From Sorlinia euscelidii (lineage in GTDB: Bacteria; Pseudomonadota; Alphaproteobacteria; Acetobacterales; Acetobacteraceae): a DNA stretch of 64,000 nt. Location: NCBI RefSeq assembly GCF_036452155.1, contig NZ_JAWJZY010000001.1, one strand, 5' to 3'. The translations under genes were made by a program, and so were the position numbers. A model generated the notes under the pieces. The model worked only from the letters and a program-made list of their open reading frames with translations. It was not told the origin of the DNA and made no database searches. Of the stretch, positions 55,833 through 64,000 are shown piece by piece; within the stretch, counting starts at the first letter, position 1, and every line of letters starts with the position of its first letter.

Positions 55833-56998
55833 CCCGACCGCATCGTTACCTTGCCCGAATGATTCTGTTTCTTGCGCTGGTCGGGCTGATCGCGTTTGTG
55901 CTGCACGGGACGTTATATCGCGCCTTCATGTCCAATCCAGTGCTGGATGGCTTTATTCTTGCCGTGCTGCTGATCGGCATATTGTGGAATATCCGCGTCG
56001 CCTCACGTCTTTTCCCGGAGGTGAAATGGGCGGAGACGATGCGTCAATCCCGTTCCGCACTCGTGCAACCGGACCCGCCGCGCCTTCTCGCCCCTTTGGC
56101 GCGGCTGATCACGTTGAGTTCGGGTGGTGATCGTGTGCGCCTGTCCTTTCAGGCCAGTCAGGCGGCTTTGGATAGTTTATCCGGACGTCTGGACGAGGGA
56201 CGGGAGATTTCCCGTTATCTGACGAGCTTGCTGATCTTTCTTGGCTTGCTGGGGACGTTTTACGGGCTTTTACTGACGGTCAACGCCATTGCCGGGGTGA
56301 TTGGCGGCTTGACGGCGGGGGACCAAAATCTCGACGTCATGTTTGACCAGCTCAAAATCGGCCTGGCGCAACCTTTGCACGGGATGGCCACCGCTTTTTC
56401 CGGCTCAATGTTCGGGCTGGCGGGTGCGCTGATCCTTGGTTTTCTCGACCTGACAGCAGGTCAGGCCCAGAATCGTTTTTTTAATGAGATGGAAGAATGG
56501 CTCGTCGGCCATACGCACACGGCATCGCCCGTCGCGACGGATGGTAACGGGGCTGCCGTGCCGGCTTATGTCAGCGCATTGCTTGAGCAGACGGCGGAAC
56601 ATCTCGAAAGCCTTCAACGCGTGCTCGGGAAAAATGAGGAGACGCGCACTCAGCTTGTCGCCCTCATGGCGGGTTTACAGGAAAATATGCGGCAGAACGC
56701 GGAAACGATCTCCGCCAATCAACGCGCACTTCAGCGTGTCGCCGATACAAATGCCGCTGTCAGCCCCTATCTGAAACGCATGAGTGAGCAAAATCTGTCC
56801 GAATCATCCGCGGACCACGCAGGCGATACGATATCACGTCGCATGGAGCGGCTTGACGCGACATTAGCGGCGCTCTCCGGCGCCATCACGTCGGGCCGGG
56901 ATGACCTCGTTGGGGAAGTGCGCAATGGCTTGCGCCTTCTGGCGAAGACCGTCGCCGCAGGGAGCCACGACAACCCGCAGCCCGGCGCACCCTCCTGA
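55829..56998 (+). CDS. MotA/TolQ/ExbB-like proton channel protein
   Basis: This 389-aa protein has membrane segments near residues 10-27, 33-50, 130-155 and 185-210, with a long cytoplasmic tail of coiled coil. The pattern LLGTFYGLLLTV and GMATAFSGSMFGLAGALILG mark the MotA/TolQ family. It overlaps the MotB-like gene by one base (TGATG). Confidence 0.8.
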   Translation: MTRPHRYLARMILFLALVGLIAFVLHGTLYRAFMSNPVLDGFILAVLLIGILWNIRVASRLFPEVKWAETMRQSRSALVQPDPPRLLAPLARLITLSSGGDRVRLSFQASQAALDSLSGRLDEGREISRYLTSLLIFLGLLGTFYGLLLTVNAIAGVIGGLTAGDQNLDVMFDQLKIGLAQPLHGMATAFSGSMFGLAGALILGFLDLTAGQAQNRFFNEMEEWLVGHTHTASPVATDGNGAAVPAYVSALLEQTAEHLESLQRVLGKNEETRTQLVALMAGLQENMRQNAETISANQRALQRVADTNAAVSPYLKRMSEQNLSESSADHAGDTISRRMERLDATLAALSGAITSGRDDLVGEVRNGLRLLAKTVAAGSHDNPQPGAPS

Positions 56999-57930
56999 TG
57001 GCAAGGCGGTCTCGCCGCAAGGCATCGCATGAGCTGAATGCCTGGCCCGGTTATGTCGATGCCTTATCGACGTTACTGATGGTCGTGACATTTGTTTTGC
57101 TCGTCTTTGTGCTGAGCCAGCAATTTCTCGCCACTGCGTTAAATCGCCGCACACATAGTCTCGACACGCTGAAGCGGGAAGTCGCCGCCCTGCAGCACAC
57201 TTTGTCGCTGACAGAGAAGCGCAATGTCGCGCTCAAGGAGATGGTCGCGTCTATTTCCTCGGAACGTGACGAGGCGCAGCAGGCGGCGAACGCCTCCGCG
57301 GCAGAAAGTGTCGCAACCCTCACGACATTGCAGGCGCAGATTACCGAACTGAACGCACAACTAAACGCCATCGACCAGGCCCTGGATGTTTCGCAGAAAG
57401 ATATTGCAGCGCGCGACCAACAAATCACCAATCTGGGTGAAAAACTGAATGTCGCGCTGGCGGACAAAGTGAATGAATTGAACCGCTACCGCTCCGAGTT
57501 TTTTGAGAAACTTCAGAAGGTGCTGAAAAACCAGAAAGGCATCTCCGTGGTGGGAGATCGCTTTGTGCTTCAAAGCGCCATATTATTCCCGACCGGTAGT
57601 GCAGAGTTGACGCCGGAAGGGCGGAAGGAAATTACGGTTCTGGCAGAGACGCTGCACTCTGTCGCGCGGCGCATCCCTAAAGACATTCCGTGGATCCTCA
57701 GGGTCGATGGCCATGCGGATAAAATGCCGATCCATTCCAGTTTCGTCAGTAATTGGGAGCTTTCTACCGCACGGGCGACAACGGTCGTCAAGGCGTTGAT
57801 CGCCGCCGGAATAGACCCGCATCATCTGGCGGCGACAGGTTTTTCGGATTATCAACCGCTTGACCCTCATGACACGCCTGAAGCCTATGCCAGAAACCGC
57901 CGCATCGAATTCCGCCTGACAGACCGGTAA
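56998..57930 (+). CDS. MotB-like OmpA-domain protein
   Basis: This 310-aa protein has an N-terminal membrane helix with an acidic residue at its start (YVDALSTLLMVVTFVLLVF), a long coiled coil (50-160) and an OmpA-like domain (about 185-305; VDGHADKMPI, ARNRRIEFRLTDR). With its partner it would form an ion-driven stator that pulls on the wall. No flagellar genes are near. Confidence 0.82.
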   Translation: MARRSRRKASHELNAWPGYVDALSTLLMVVTFVLLVFVLSQQFLATALNRRTHSLDTLKREVAALQHTLSLTEKRNVALKEMVASISSERDEAQQAANASAAESVATLTTLQAQITELNAQLNAIDQALDVSQKDIAARDQQITNLGEKLNVALADKVNELNRYRSEFFEKLQKVLKNQKGISVVGDRFVLQSAILFPTGSAELTPEGRKEITVLAETLHSVARRIPKDIPWILRVDGHADKMPIHSSFVSNWELSTARATTVVKALIAAGIDPHHLAATGFSDYQPLDPHDTPEAYARNRRIEFRLTDR

Positions 57931-58005
57931 AAGGCCCGGCAAGGCTTCAACTGTCTCCGCGCATAGGTAATGACAAGGGCGGCAAATGCGTTTATCTATC
58001 CGCTC

Positions 58006-59807
58006 ATGACCGGCACGCCCCTTTCCCTGATCCGTAACTTCTCGATCATCGCGCATATTGATCACGGTAAATCGACATTGGCCGACCGGCTGATACAATC
58101 TTGCGGGGCCCTGACCTCACGGGAAATGAAAGACCAGGTCCTTGATAATATGGAGCTGGAGCAGGAGCGTGGGATTACCATCAAGGCGCAGACCGTGCGC
58201 CTCTCTTACCCAGCGAAGGATGGTCAGACTTACATCCTCAATCTGATGGATACGCCGGGCCACGTGGATTTCGCCTATGAAGTCAGTCGCAGTCTCGCCG
58301 CGTGTGAGGGGTCGCTTCTGGTTGTGGATGCGTCGCAGGGGTGGAGGCGCAGACACTCGCCAATGTCTACCAGGCGATTGACGCGAGTCACGAGATTGTC
58401 CCCGTCCTGAATAAAGTGGATCTCCCCGCCGCAGATGTGGCGCGCGTGCGCGACCAGATTGAGGAGGTCATTGGCATCCCTGCCGATGACGCGGTTGAAG
58501 TCTCAGCCAAGACCGGGCTCAATATTGAAGGCGTTCTGGAAGCGCTCGTCACGCGCCTTCCCGCCCCGACGGGCGATGCGGAAGCACCCTTGCAGGCGCT
58601 GCTCGTCGATAGCTGGTATGACCCTTATCTCGGCGTCATCATCCTCGTGCGCATTTTGCAGGGCACAGTGAAACGCGGTGATAAAATTCGCATGATGCAG
58701 ACAGGTTCAACCTACCATGTTGATCAGGTCGGCGTATTTCTGCCGAAAATGACGGGGGTTGAGGCGCTTGGCCCGGGTGAGATGGGCTATATCAATGCCG
58801 CCATCAAAACCGTGGCTGATGTGGCGGTCGGGGATACAGTGACGCTTGACCGCCGCCCGGCAGAAAAACCACTGGCCGGCTTTAAACCTTCCATTCCGGT
58901 TGTGTGGTGCGGGCTCTTCCCCGTCGATGCCGATGATTTTGATAAATTGCGCGATTCCCTCGGCAAATTGCGCCTTAATGACGCGTCATTCCACTTTGAG
59001 GCGGAAACCTCTGCTGCGCTCGGCTTTGGCTTTCGATGCGGCTTTCTGGGGCTGCTACATCTTGAGATCATCCAGGAACGCCTTTCGCGGGAATTTAATC
59101 TTGATCTCATCGCCACGGCGCCTTCCGTCGTCTATCGGATGCATCTTACCAATGGGACGGTTGAAGAACTGCACAACCCGGCCGATATGCCGGACCCCGG
59201 CAAAATCACCGCTCTGGAAGAACCATGGATCAAAGCGACGATCCTGGTGCAGGATGAATATCTTGGCAGTGTCCTGACCCTTTGCAGTGAGCGCCGCGGC
59301 GTCCAGATCGACCTGACCTACGTGGGGGCGCGGGCCATGGCCGTTTACCGCCTGCCCCTCAATGAGGTCGTTTTCGATTTCTATGACCGCCTCAAATCCC
59401 TGACCCGTGGTTACGCGAGCTTCGATTACCAGATGGACGGGTATGAGGAGAGTGACCTGGTGCGCATCTCCATCCTCGTGAATCAGGAACCTGTGGATGC
59501 GCTCGCTTTCATCGCCCATCGCGCAGTGGCAGAGACGCGGGGGCGGGCCATTTGCGCCAAATTGAAGGAACTCATCCCCCGGCAGCTTTTCAAAATCGCG
59601 ATTCAAGCATCAATCGGCTCCCGCATTATCGCGCGAGAAACGCTGGGGGCGCTTTCGAAGGATGTGACGGCCAAATGTTATGGCGGTGACATTTCCCGGA
59701 AAAGGAAACTGCTCGAGAAGCAGAAAGAGGGTAAAAAGCGGATGCGCCAGTTTGGCAAGGTCGAAATCCCGCAATCAGCCTTCCTGGCCGCCCTTAAAAT
59801 GGATTGA
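58006..59807 (+). pseudogene. lepA: Elongation factor 4 (LepA), single-base frameshift
   Basis: The N-terminal frame has AHIDHGKSTLADRL and MDTPGHVDFAYEV, but after VVDASQG it goes out of frame. The remaining 489 codons continue in another frame from EAQTLANVYQAID. Adding one G to the G4 run at 58338-58341 restores VVDASQGVEAQTLANVYQ and gives exactly 600 aa, the normal LepA length, when started at 58006. The frame is also open to 57970. LepA is a ribosomal GTPase often dispensable in the laboratory. Sequencing error and true mutation are both possible. Confidence 0.85.
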
Positions 59808-60132
59808 TCACGTCATCGCGCCCGACGAAGGTTAATGACGCGATGGTGTCTCTGAAACGTGGAGAAAGGGTGCCCACCTCAGTTGAAAGAAACAAGGCGC
59901 CGCGCAGGTAGCCGGTCCCTCACGCCCTTCCTTCATTGTCATTTTCCCGCATCGTCAGAGGGGCGCTGAGCGCAACCTTATAAAACGCAGTTCGTAATGG
60001 TAAAGTGGGCCTGAATCGATGACTTGATCGTCAAGCCGACTCTTACAAAATTTCAAGCGTTTTCAGCGCTTCGGGGTGGCTATCAGGTTTTCACCAGGAG
60101 GCGCGTGCAACAGGGCCAAGAGGGACGGGATA
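59808..60132. other. Intergenic region lepA to AsmA gene
   Basis: There is no coding frame with family support here. A weak inverted repeat (CATCGCG...CGCGATG) follows the lepA stop. I see no RNA family with confidence. Confidence 0.5.
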
Positions 60133-62238
60133 ATGATGAGCCTCTTTAAGAAATCCGGCACATCCGGCACGAATCGTTGGCAAAGCTGGCCGATGCTCAT
60201 CCTGTATATTTTTGCCGCTATCATCGTCTTTCTCATCCTCTTCGCCCGGGGTGACTGGTTTATCCCATTGGTTGAGAAACAGGCCTCGGCGGCGTTGGGC
60301 CGGAAAGTTACGATAGAGCACCTCCATCTACGCCCCTGGCGCACAACATCGCTTGAGGTTGAAGGGCTGCGGATCGCCCAACCTGACGCTTTCAAGGATC
60401 GGAAAAATGATTTCGTGTCGATCAAAGACATCTTGGTATCCTTCGATGTCTGGCGTTACCTGACCGGCCATGGAAAAGAGCTGCCCCTCATCAGGATCGA
60501 CACGCCGCGGGCAGACCTGGCTTCCAAAGCAGATGGCACGGCGAATTATCAGTTCAGTGACTCATCCAAACCCGCGCCAAAAGATGAAAAGCCGTTTGAC
60601 CCGTCTTCCCTCCCGAAAATCGGGGATCTGATCGTCTCTGACGGTAAGATCAACGTTGCGCTCGCCAAACCTAAAGCGGACATGGAAGTGGCCATCGCGA
60701 CATCCGACCCGCGGCAGGACGGGGATCGGGATATTCTGATCAAAGCGCAGGGGCGGTATGATAATGCGCCCATCACCGCCCAAGTAAAAGCAGGGTCGCT
60801 GAAGGACCTGACGCATGAAACACGTCCCTACCCTATTGAGGCGCGCATCGATAACGGTCCGACCCGCGTTGATCTGAAGGGCGTCGTCAAAGACCCATTA
60901 CATTTTAAAGGGACGGACCTGCTTCTGCATTTCTCCGGGCCGGACATGGCGTTGCTTTACGGCCTGACGGGCATCCCCATTCCACACACCCCGCCTTTTG
61001 ATGTTAAAGGCCAGCTTGCTTATTCCGCCGAGATGATTCGCTTCAGCAATTTCGCCGGGCGTATGGGCAACTCAGATATTGGCGGCACAATCGCTGTCAG
61101 CCCGCGCGATAAACCGCCTTACGTCGATGCCCGTCTGCATTCCAAAAATGTTGATCTCGCCGATCTCGGCGGGTTTATCGGAACCAAGCCGGGCAAAGCA
61201 GAGGATAAGGCGCAGGCGCAACGCGGCAAATTCCTACCCGCGGACCCGATCAACATTCCTAAACTCAATGCCGTCAATGCGCATCTCGTCTATCACGGCG
61301 ATCATATTCAAAATAAAAACACGCCTTTTGACAATATCAATGCGGATGTCATCATTGATCATGGCGCGATTGATATTAAACGCCTGAGTTACGCAATCGG
61401 GTCGGGCGAGCTTTTCCTGAAGGGCACGCTTAAACCAGCGGGATCGAAGCAATTTGCGGCCAATATCGCCGTCGATGCGAAGAGCCTCCCTCTTGGTAAG
61501 CTCCTCCAGGGGCTGGGCGGTAAGGATAGTGAAGGGCGCATGGGCGGACATGCGAAACTTTCCGCCCGCGGAAATTCCATTGCCAGCCTTCTCGGCAATG
61601 GCGATGGAGGCGTCTCGCTCGTGATTGATCGGGGGGGTGAGATCACCGCGCTCCTGCCCAATCTGTTGGGTCTCAAGTTGGGAAGCGCGCTGCTTTCCGC
61701 GTTGGGCTTACCCGAAAAGACGGATCTCAAATGCTTCGTCGCCGATCTGCCGCTCAATAACGGTGTGCTTTCCACCCGGGCTTTCCTGCTCCAGACAGAT
61801 GACACGCGCACGCTTGGCGGCGGCACCATTAATCTCCGGTCCGAGAAACTTGATTACCACGTAACGACCCGCAGCACATCTTTCTCGATCCTGTCCCTCC
61901 CGGGCAAGGTCAATATCACCGGCTCTCTTCGGGCGCCCTCCGTCTTGCCAGGTGCTGAAATTATCGGGCGGGCCGCAGCGACTGCGGCGCTGGCCGCCGC
62001 TTTTCCGCCAGCGCTCGTTCTGCCGACAATCCAATTTGGCGTCGGTAAGGGAAGCCAGTGTGAGCAGGCTTTGAATGACGTGTCCATCCACCCGGCATCC
62101 GGCGCCGCCCCCTCACTCGGGAAAAAACAGGTCAGGCCGAATGTGAAAGCGCCGCAGCATAAACGGCCCGACTCGGCAGAAAAGGTGCATCAGGTCTGGA
62201 TGAAGCGCCTCGAAACGCAACATAAGGCAACGCGCTGA
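60133..62238 (+). CDS. AsmA family protein
   Basis: This protein of about 701 aa (Met at 60133 or 60136, preceded by GGGACGGGA) has one N-terminal membrane segment (MLILYIFAAIIVFLILFA) and a long periplasmic beta-rich region typical of AsmA. The C-terminal AsmA domain is near residues 480-640 (GKLLQGLGGKDSEGRM, then TRSTSFSILSLPGKVNITGSL). AsmA-like proteins help lipid transport across the periplasm. The 19 residues upstream of 60133 do not look native. Confidence 0.85.
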   Translation: MMSLFKKSGTSGTNRWQSWPMLILYIFAAIIVFLILFARGDWFIPLVEKQASAALGRKVTIEHLHLRPWRTTSLEVEGLRIAQPDAFKDRKNDFVSIKDILVSFDVWRYLTGHGKELPLIRIDTPRADLASKADGTANYQFSDSSKPAPKDEKPFDPSSLPKIGDLIVSDGKINVALAKPKADMEVAIATSDPRQDGDRDILIKAQGRYDNAPITAQVKAGSLKDLTHETRPYPIEARIDNGPTRVDLKGVVKDPLHFKGTDLLLHFSGPDMALLYGLTGIPIPHTPPFDVKGQLAYSAEMIRFSNFAGRMGNSDIGGTIAVSPRDKPPYVDARLHSKNVDLADLGGFIGTKPGKAEDKAQAQRGKFLPADPINIPKLNAVNAHLVYHGDHIQNKNTPFDNINADVIIDHGAIDIKRLSYAIGSGELFLKGTLKPAGSKQFAANIAVDAKSLPLGKLLQGLGGKDSEGRMGGHAKLSARGNSIASLLGNGDGGVSLVIDRGGEITALLPNLLGLKLGSALLSALGLPEKTDLKCFVADLPLNNGVLSTRAFLLQTDDTRTLGGGTINLRSEKLDYHVTTRSTSFSILSLPGKVNITGSLRAPSVLPGAEIIGRAAATAALAAAFPPALVLPTIQFGVGKGSQCEQALNDVSIHPASGAAPSLGKKQVRPNVKAPQHKRPDSAEKVHQVWMKRLETQHKATR

Positions 62239-62323
62239 AAGCGGGTCTCTTTTAGGTGAGGGGATGTAACGGTCGGCGCACCGCGCCCGTGGTTAAATTC
62301 TGCGCGCTGCGGCGACCCGCTTT
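62238..62323. terminator. Possible long-loop inverted repeat between convergent genes
   Basis: AAAGCGGGTC (62238-62247) and GACCCGCTTT (62314-62323) can pair across 66 bases, followed on the plus strand by TATTTTG. It may help end asmA transcription, but the loop is long. Confidence 0.3.
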
Positions 62324-62952
62324 TATTTTGTTCCGAGATAATCGGCCATGGATTGGCGGGCCTTGCGCGCGTCACCGCCCAGCCTCATCAGGTCAGGGAT
62401 CTGGCCCGGCGACATGATGAGGGATGTCATGATGCGGAAGAATGAAATGCCTCCGTTCCCCATGATGCTTTCAACCGCTCTCGGCAGGTCCCGCGCCGCA
62501 TCATCGCAGATGACGCGAAGCACGCAGAACCGCAGACCGGAAAGCGCGACGACGCCGCTTTCCATATCCACGGCGCGGCAATGCGTTTCCATCCAGAGGC
62601 GGTGCTTGTCGGCCGCGCGCGTCACCGCCACATCACTATGGTAGAGCCCGCCTGATGAGGCGCCCCGGCGGTCTAGCCCCAGCGTGCCGAGCAGATCAAT
62701 GTCGCAGGTAATCGGCTGGCCGTCCACAAGCACCCAATCGGGCGTCAGAATGTCCCCAACCCGCGCTTCGGCGGACAGGCCGCCCGCACAGCCGAAGGAA
62801 AGCAATGCCGCCGCCCCGCTGCGCCGGAGCGTCTCGACGCCCCGCATGGCCCCTTGTCGCGTGGCGCCGCTGACCGCGATCAGCGCATCCGGGAAGACGG
62901 GTCGTATCAACCGGGCTTCCGCCTTCAATCCGACAAGAATGCCGAGTTTCAA
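62323..62952 (-). CDS. hpnG: Hopanoid-associated phosphorylase HpnG
   Basis: This 209-aa protein is of the nucleoside phosphorylase family. Motifs are LSFGCAGGLS (residues 51-60) and AVDMESGVVALSG, containing the substrate-binding Glu. HpnG removes adenine from adenosylhopane in extended hopanoid synthesis. It overlaps shc by 4 bases, which supports the pathway assignment. Confidence 0.87.
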   Translation of the reverse strand: MKLGILVGLKAEARLIRPVFPDALIAVSGATRQGAMRGVETLRRSGAAALLSFGCAGGLSAEARVGDILTPDWVLVDGQPITCDIDLLGTLGLDRRGASSGGLYHSDVAVTRAADKHRLWMETHCRAVDMESGVVALSGLRFCVLRVICDDAARDLPRAVESIMGNGGISFFRIMTSLIMSPGQIPDLMRLGGDARKARQSMADYLGTK

Positions 62953-64000
62953 AACCCGTATTCCACTTTGCCGGAATTGCTCGCGGCAAGATTGCGGTAA
63001 CGGCTAAGCGCCATGAGCGGGAAGAACTGCCGGTAACCGTGATATCGAAGGTAAAAGACTTTCGGAAAACCAACCGCGTTGAACGGTTTTTCCTGCCATT
63101 CACCATCCTCACCCTGTGCGGCGACGAGGAATGCCATGCCGCGTGCCACAGCGGGACTATCCTTGCGGCCCGCCGCCATCAGGGCAAGGGTGGCCCAGGC
63201 TGTCTGCGATGGCAGGCTTTCATGATATTGCCCCGGGGGAGCACCTTCAAACGTGGCGCAATCCTCGCCCCATCCACCATCCTCCCGCTGGACACTCTCC
63301 AGCCACGACACGGCCCGGCGCATGGCGGGGTGGTCATGATCAAGCCCGGCCGCATTCAGGGCGCAGAGCACGGACCATGTGCCGTAAATATAATTCGTAC
63401 CCCAACGGCCGAACCAGGAGCCATCTTTCTCCTGCTCCTGCAAAAGATAGGCGACGCCGCGATCAATAATATCGCGATCTTCCGGCAGCGCTAATTGTGA
63501 GAGGAAGGAAATGCAACGCGCGGAAACATCCGCCGTGGGGGGGTCAAGAAGCGCGCCATGGTCAGCAAACGGGATGTGGTTCAGCGCATCGAGGTTATTA
63601 TCAACGTCGAATGCGCCCCATCCGCCATTGCTGCTCTGCATGCCGATGATCCATTCCCGCGCACGGGCAATGGCCTCTTTATTGGCCTTCGGGTCCTCAC
63701 GGTGCAATAACATCCCGACAACCGCCGTGTCATCAACATCCGGGTAATAATCATTATCATATTGGAAAGCCCAGCCCCCTGGCCGCGCTTTCGTATTCAT
63801 CGCCCAATCGCCTTTGACGTCCAGAATCTGCCGCTCACGCAGCCAGGCAGCGGTTTTGCCGAGCATGTCGCGTGTTGCTTCAGGCGCGGTCGGGCGGCTT
63901 CCCGTTGAGGCTTCCACCATCGCCAACCCGGTCAGCGCCGTATCCCAAACAGGCGACACGCAGGGCTGGCAGTAAGATTCAGCGCCATGGGTCACAATCA
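62949..64000 (-). CDS. shc: Squalene-hopene cyclase, C-terminal part
   Basis: About 350 C-terminal residues lie in the window; the gene continues past position 64000. The acid motif DVDDTA (the DXDD catalytic motif) and several QW repeats (GGWGAFD, DGSWFGRWG, DGGWGED) are present. The enzyme makes hopene from squalene at the membrane. It is followed by hpnG with a 4-base overlap. Confidence 0.93.
   Translation of the reverse strand, partial: IVTHGAESYCQPCVSPVWDTALTGLAMVEASTGSRPTAPEATRDMLGKTAAWLRERQILDVKGDWAMNTKARPGGWAFQYDNDYYPDVDDTAVVGMLLHREDPKANKEAIARAREWIIGMQSSNGGWGAFDVDNNLDALNHIPFADHGALLDPPTADVSARCISFLSQLALPEDRDIIDRGVAYLLQEQEKDGSWFGRWGTNYIYGTWSVLCALNAAGLDHDHPAMRRAVSWLESVQREDGGWGEDCATFEGAPPGQYHESLPSQTAWATLALMAAGRKDSPAVARGMAFLVAAQGEDGEWQEKPFNAVGFPKVFYLRYHGYRQFFPLMALSRYRNLAASNSGKVEYGF

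Noticed and set aside
54984..57930. Zorya-like defence system (ZorA/ZorB resemble MotA/MotB)
   Set aside because: No zorC, zorD or zorE-like gene is near, an OmpA-like gene leads the operon, and the neighbours are housekeeping genes. An envelope role fits better.
59808..60132. Small RNA between lepA and the AsmA gene
   Set aside because: Only weak inverted repeats are seen, and no known RNA family could be recognised.

Overview
The window comes from an alphaproteobacterium, most likely an acetic acid bacterium (Acetobacteraceae). The pointers are the rRNA operon order 16S-tRNA-Ile-tRNA-Ala-23S-5S-tRNA-fMet, the zapA-6S RNA-fau-ymdB block, the hopanoid genes hpnG and shc, and the EF-P/EpmA/EpmB set. 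I could not assign a genus; the nearly complete 16S gene at 3820-5308 would do that.

Layout. 1-5545: one rRNA operon on the minus strand, cut by the left edge inside tRNA-fMet. 5565-7674: ymdB, fau, 6S RNA, zapA and a small coiled-coil gene, all minus. 7775-8365: a conserved hypothetical gene and the 5' part of a ThiE-like gene, plus strand. 8366-49628: a complete 41,263 bp Mu-like transposable prophage. 49634-50049: the 3' part of the same ThiE-like gene. 49988-64000: chromosomal genes, namely two lipoproteins, epmA, epmB, efp, an inositol monophosphatase, an OmpA / MotA-ExbB-like / MotB-like operon, lepA with a frameshift, an AsmA protein, hpnG and the 3' end of shc.

The prophage lies in reverse. 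Its left (early) end is at 49628 and its right end at 8366. Both ends start TGTAG and share a TCAGGTTTTTCACTC block, and they are flanked by a 5-bp target duplication GGCGC. Removing the element and one copy of GGCGC restores a single 199-codon frame. Read from the phage left end, the order is: LexA-like repressor facing Ner, ParB-like protein, DDE transposase A, a degenerate paralogue of the ATPase, ATPase B, small early proteins (one with an IS5-type transposase N-terminal domain), GemA, Mor, endolysin, gp25-gp27, terminase, spanins, portal, F, a plus-strand accessory island, G, protease/scaffold, capsid, the contractile tail, baseplate, tail fibres, a CotH-like protein, and last a SIR2 protein at the position where Mu carries mom.

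Items most worth following up: the SIR2 cargo gene as a probable anti-phage NADase; the P-loop-less ATPase paralogue bracketed by hairpin-forming repeats; the island at 30663-33103 with its palindromic operator and a tandem duplication that includes a 117-nt identical leader; and three single-base frameshifts, each in a G/C homopolymer (lepA, a tail fibre, the IS5-like gene), which may be sequencing errors rather than real lesions.
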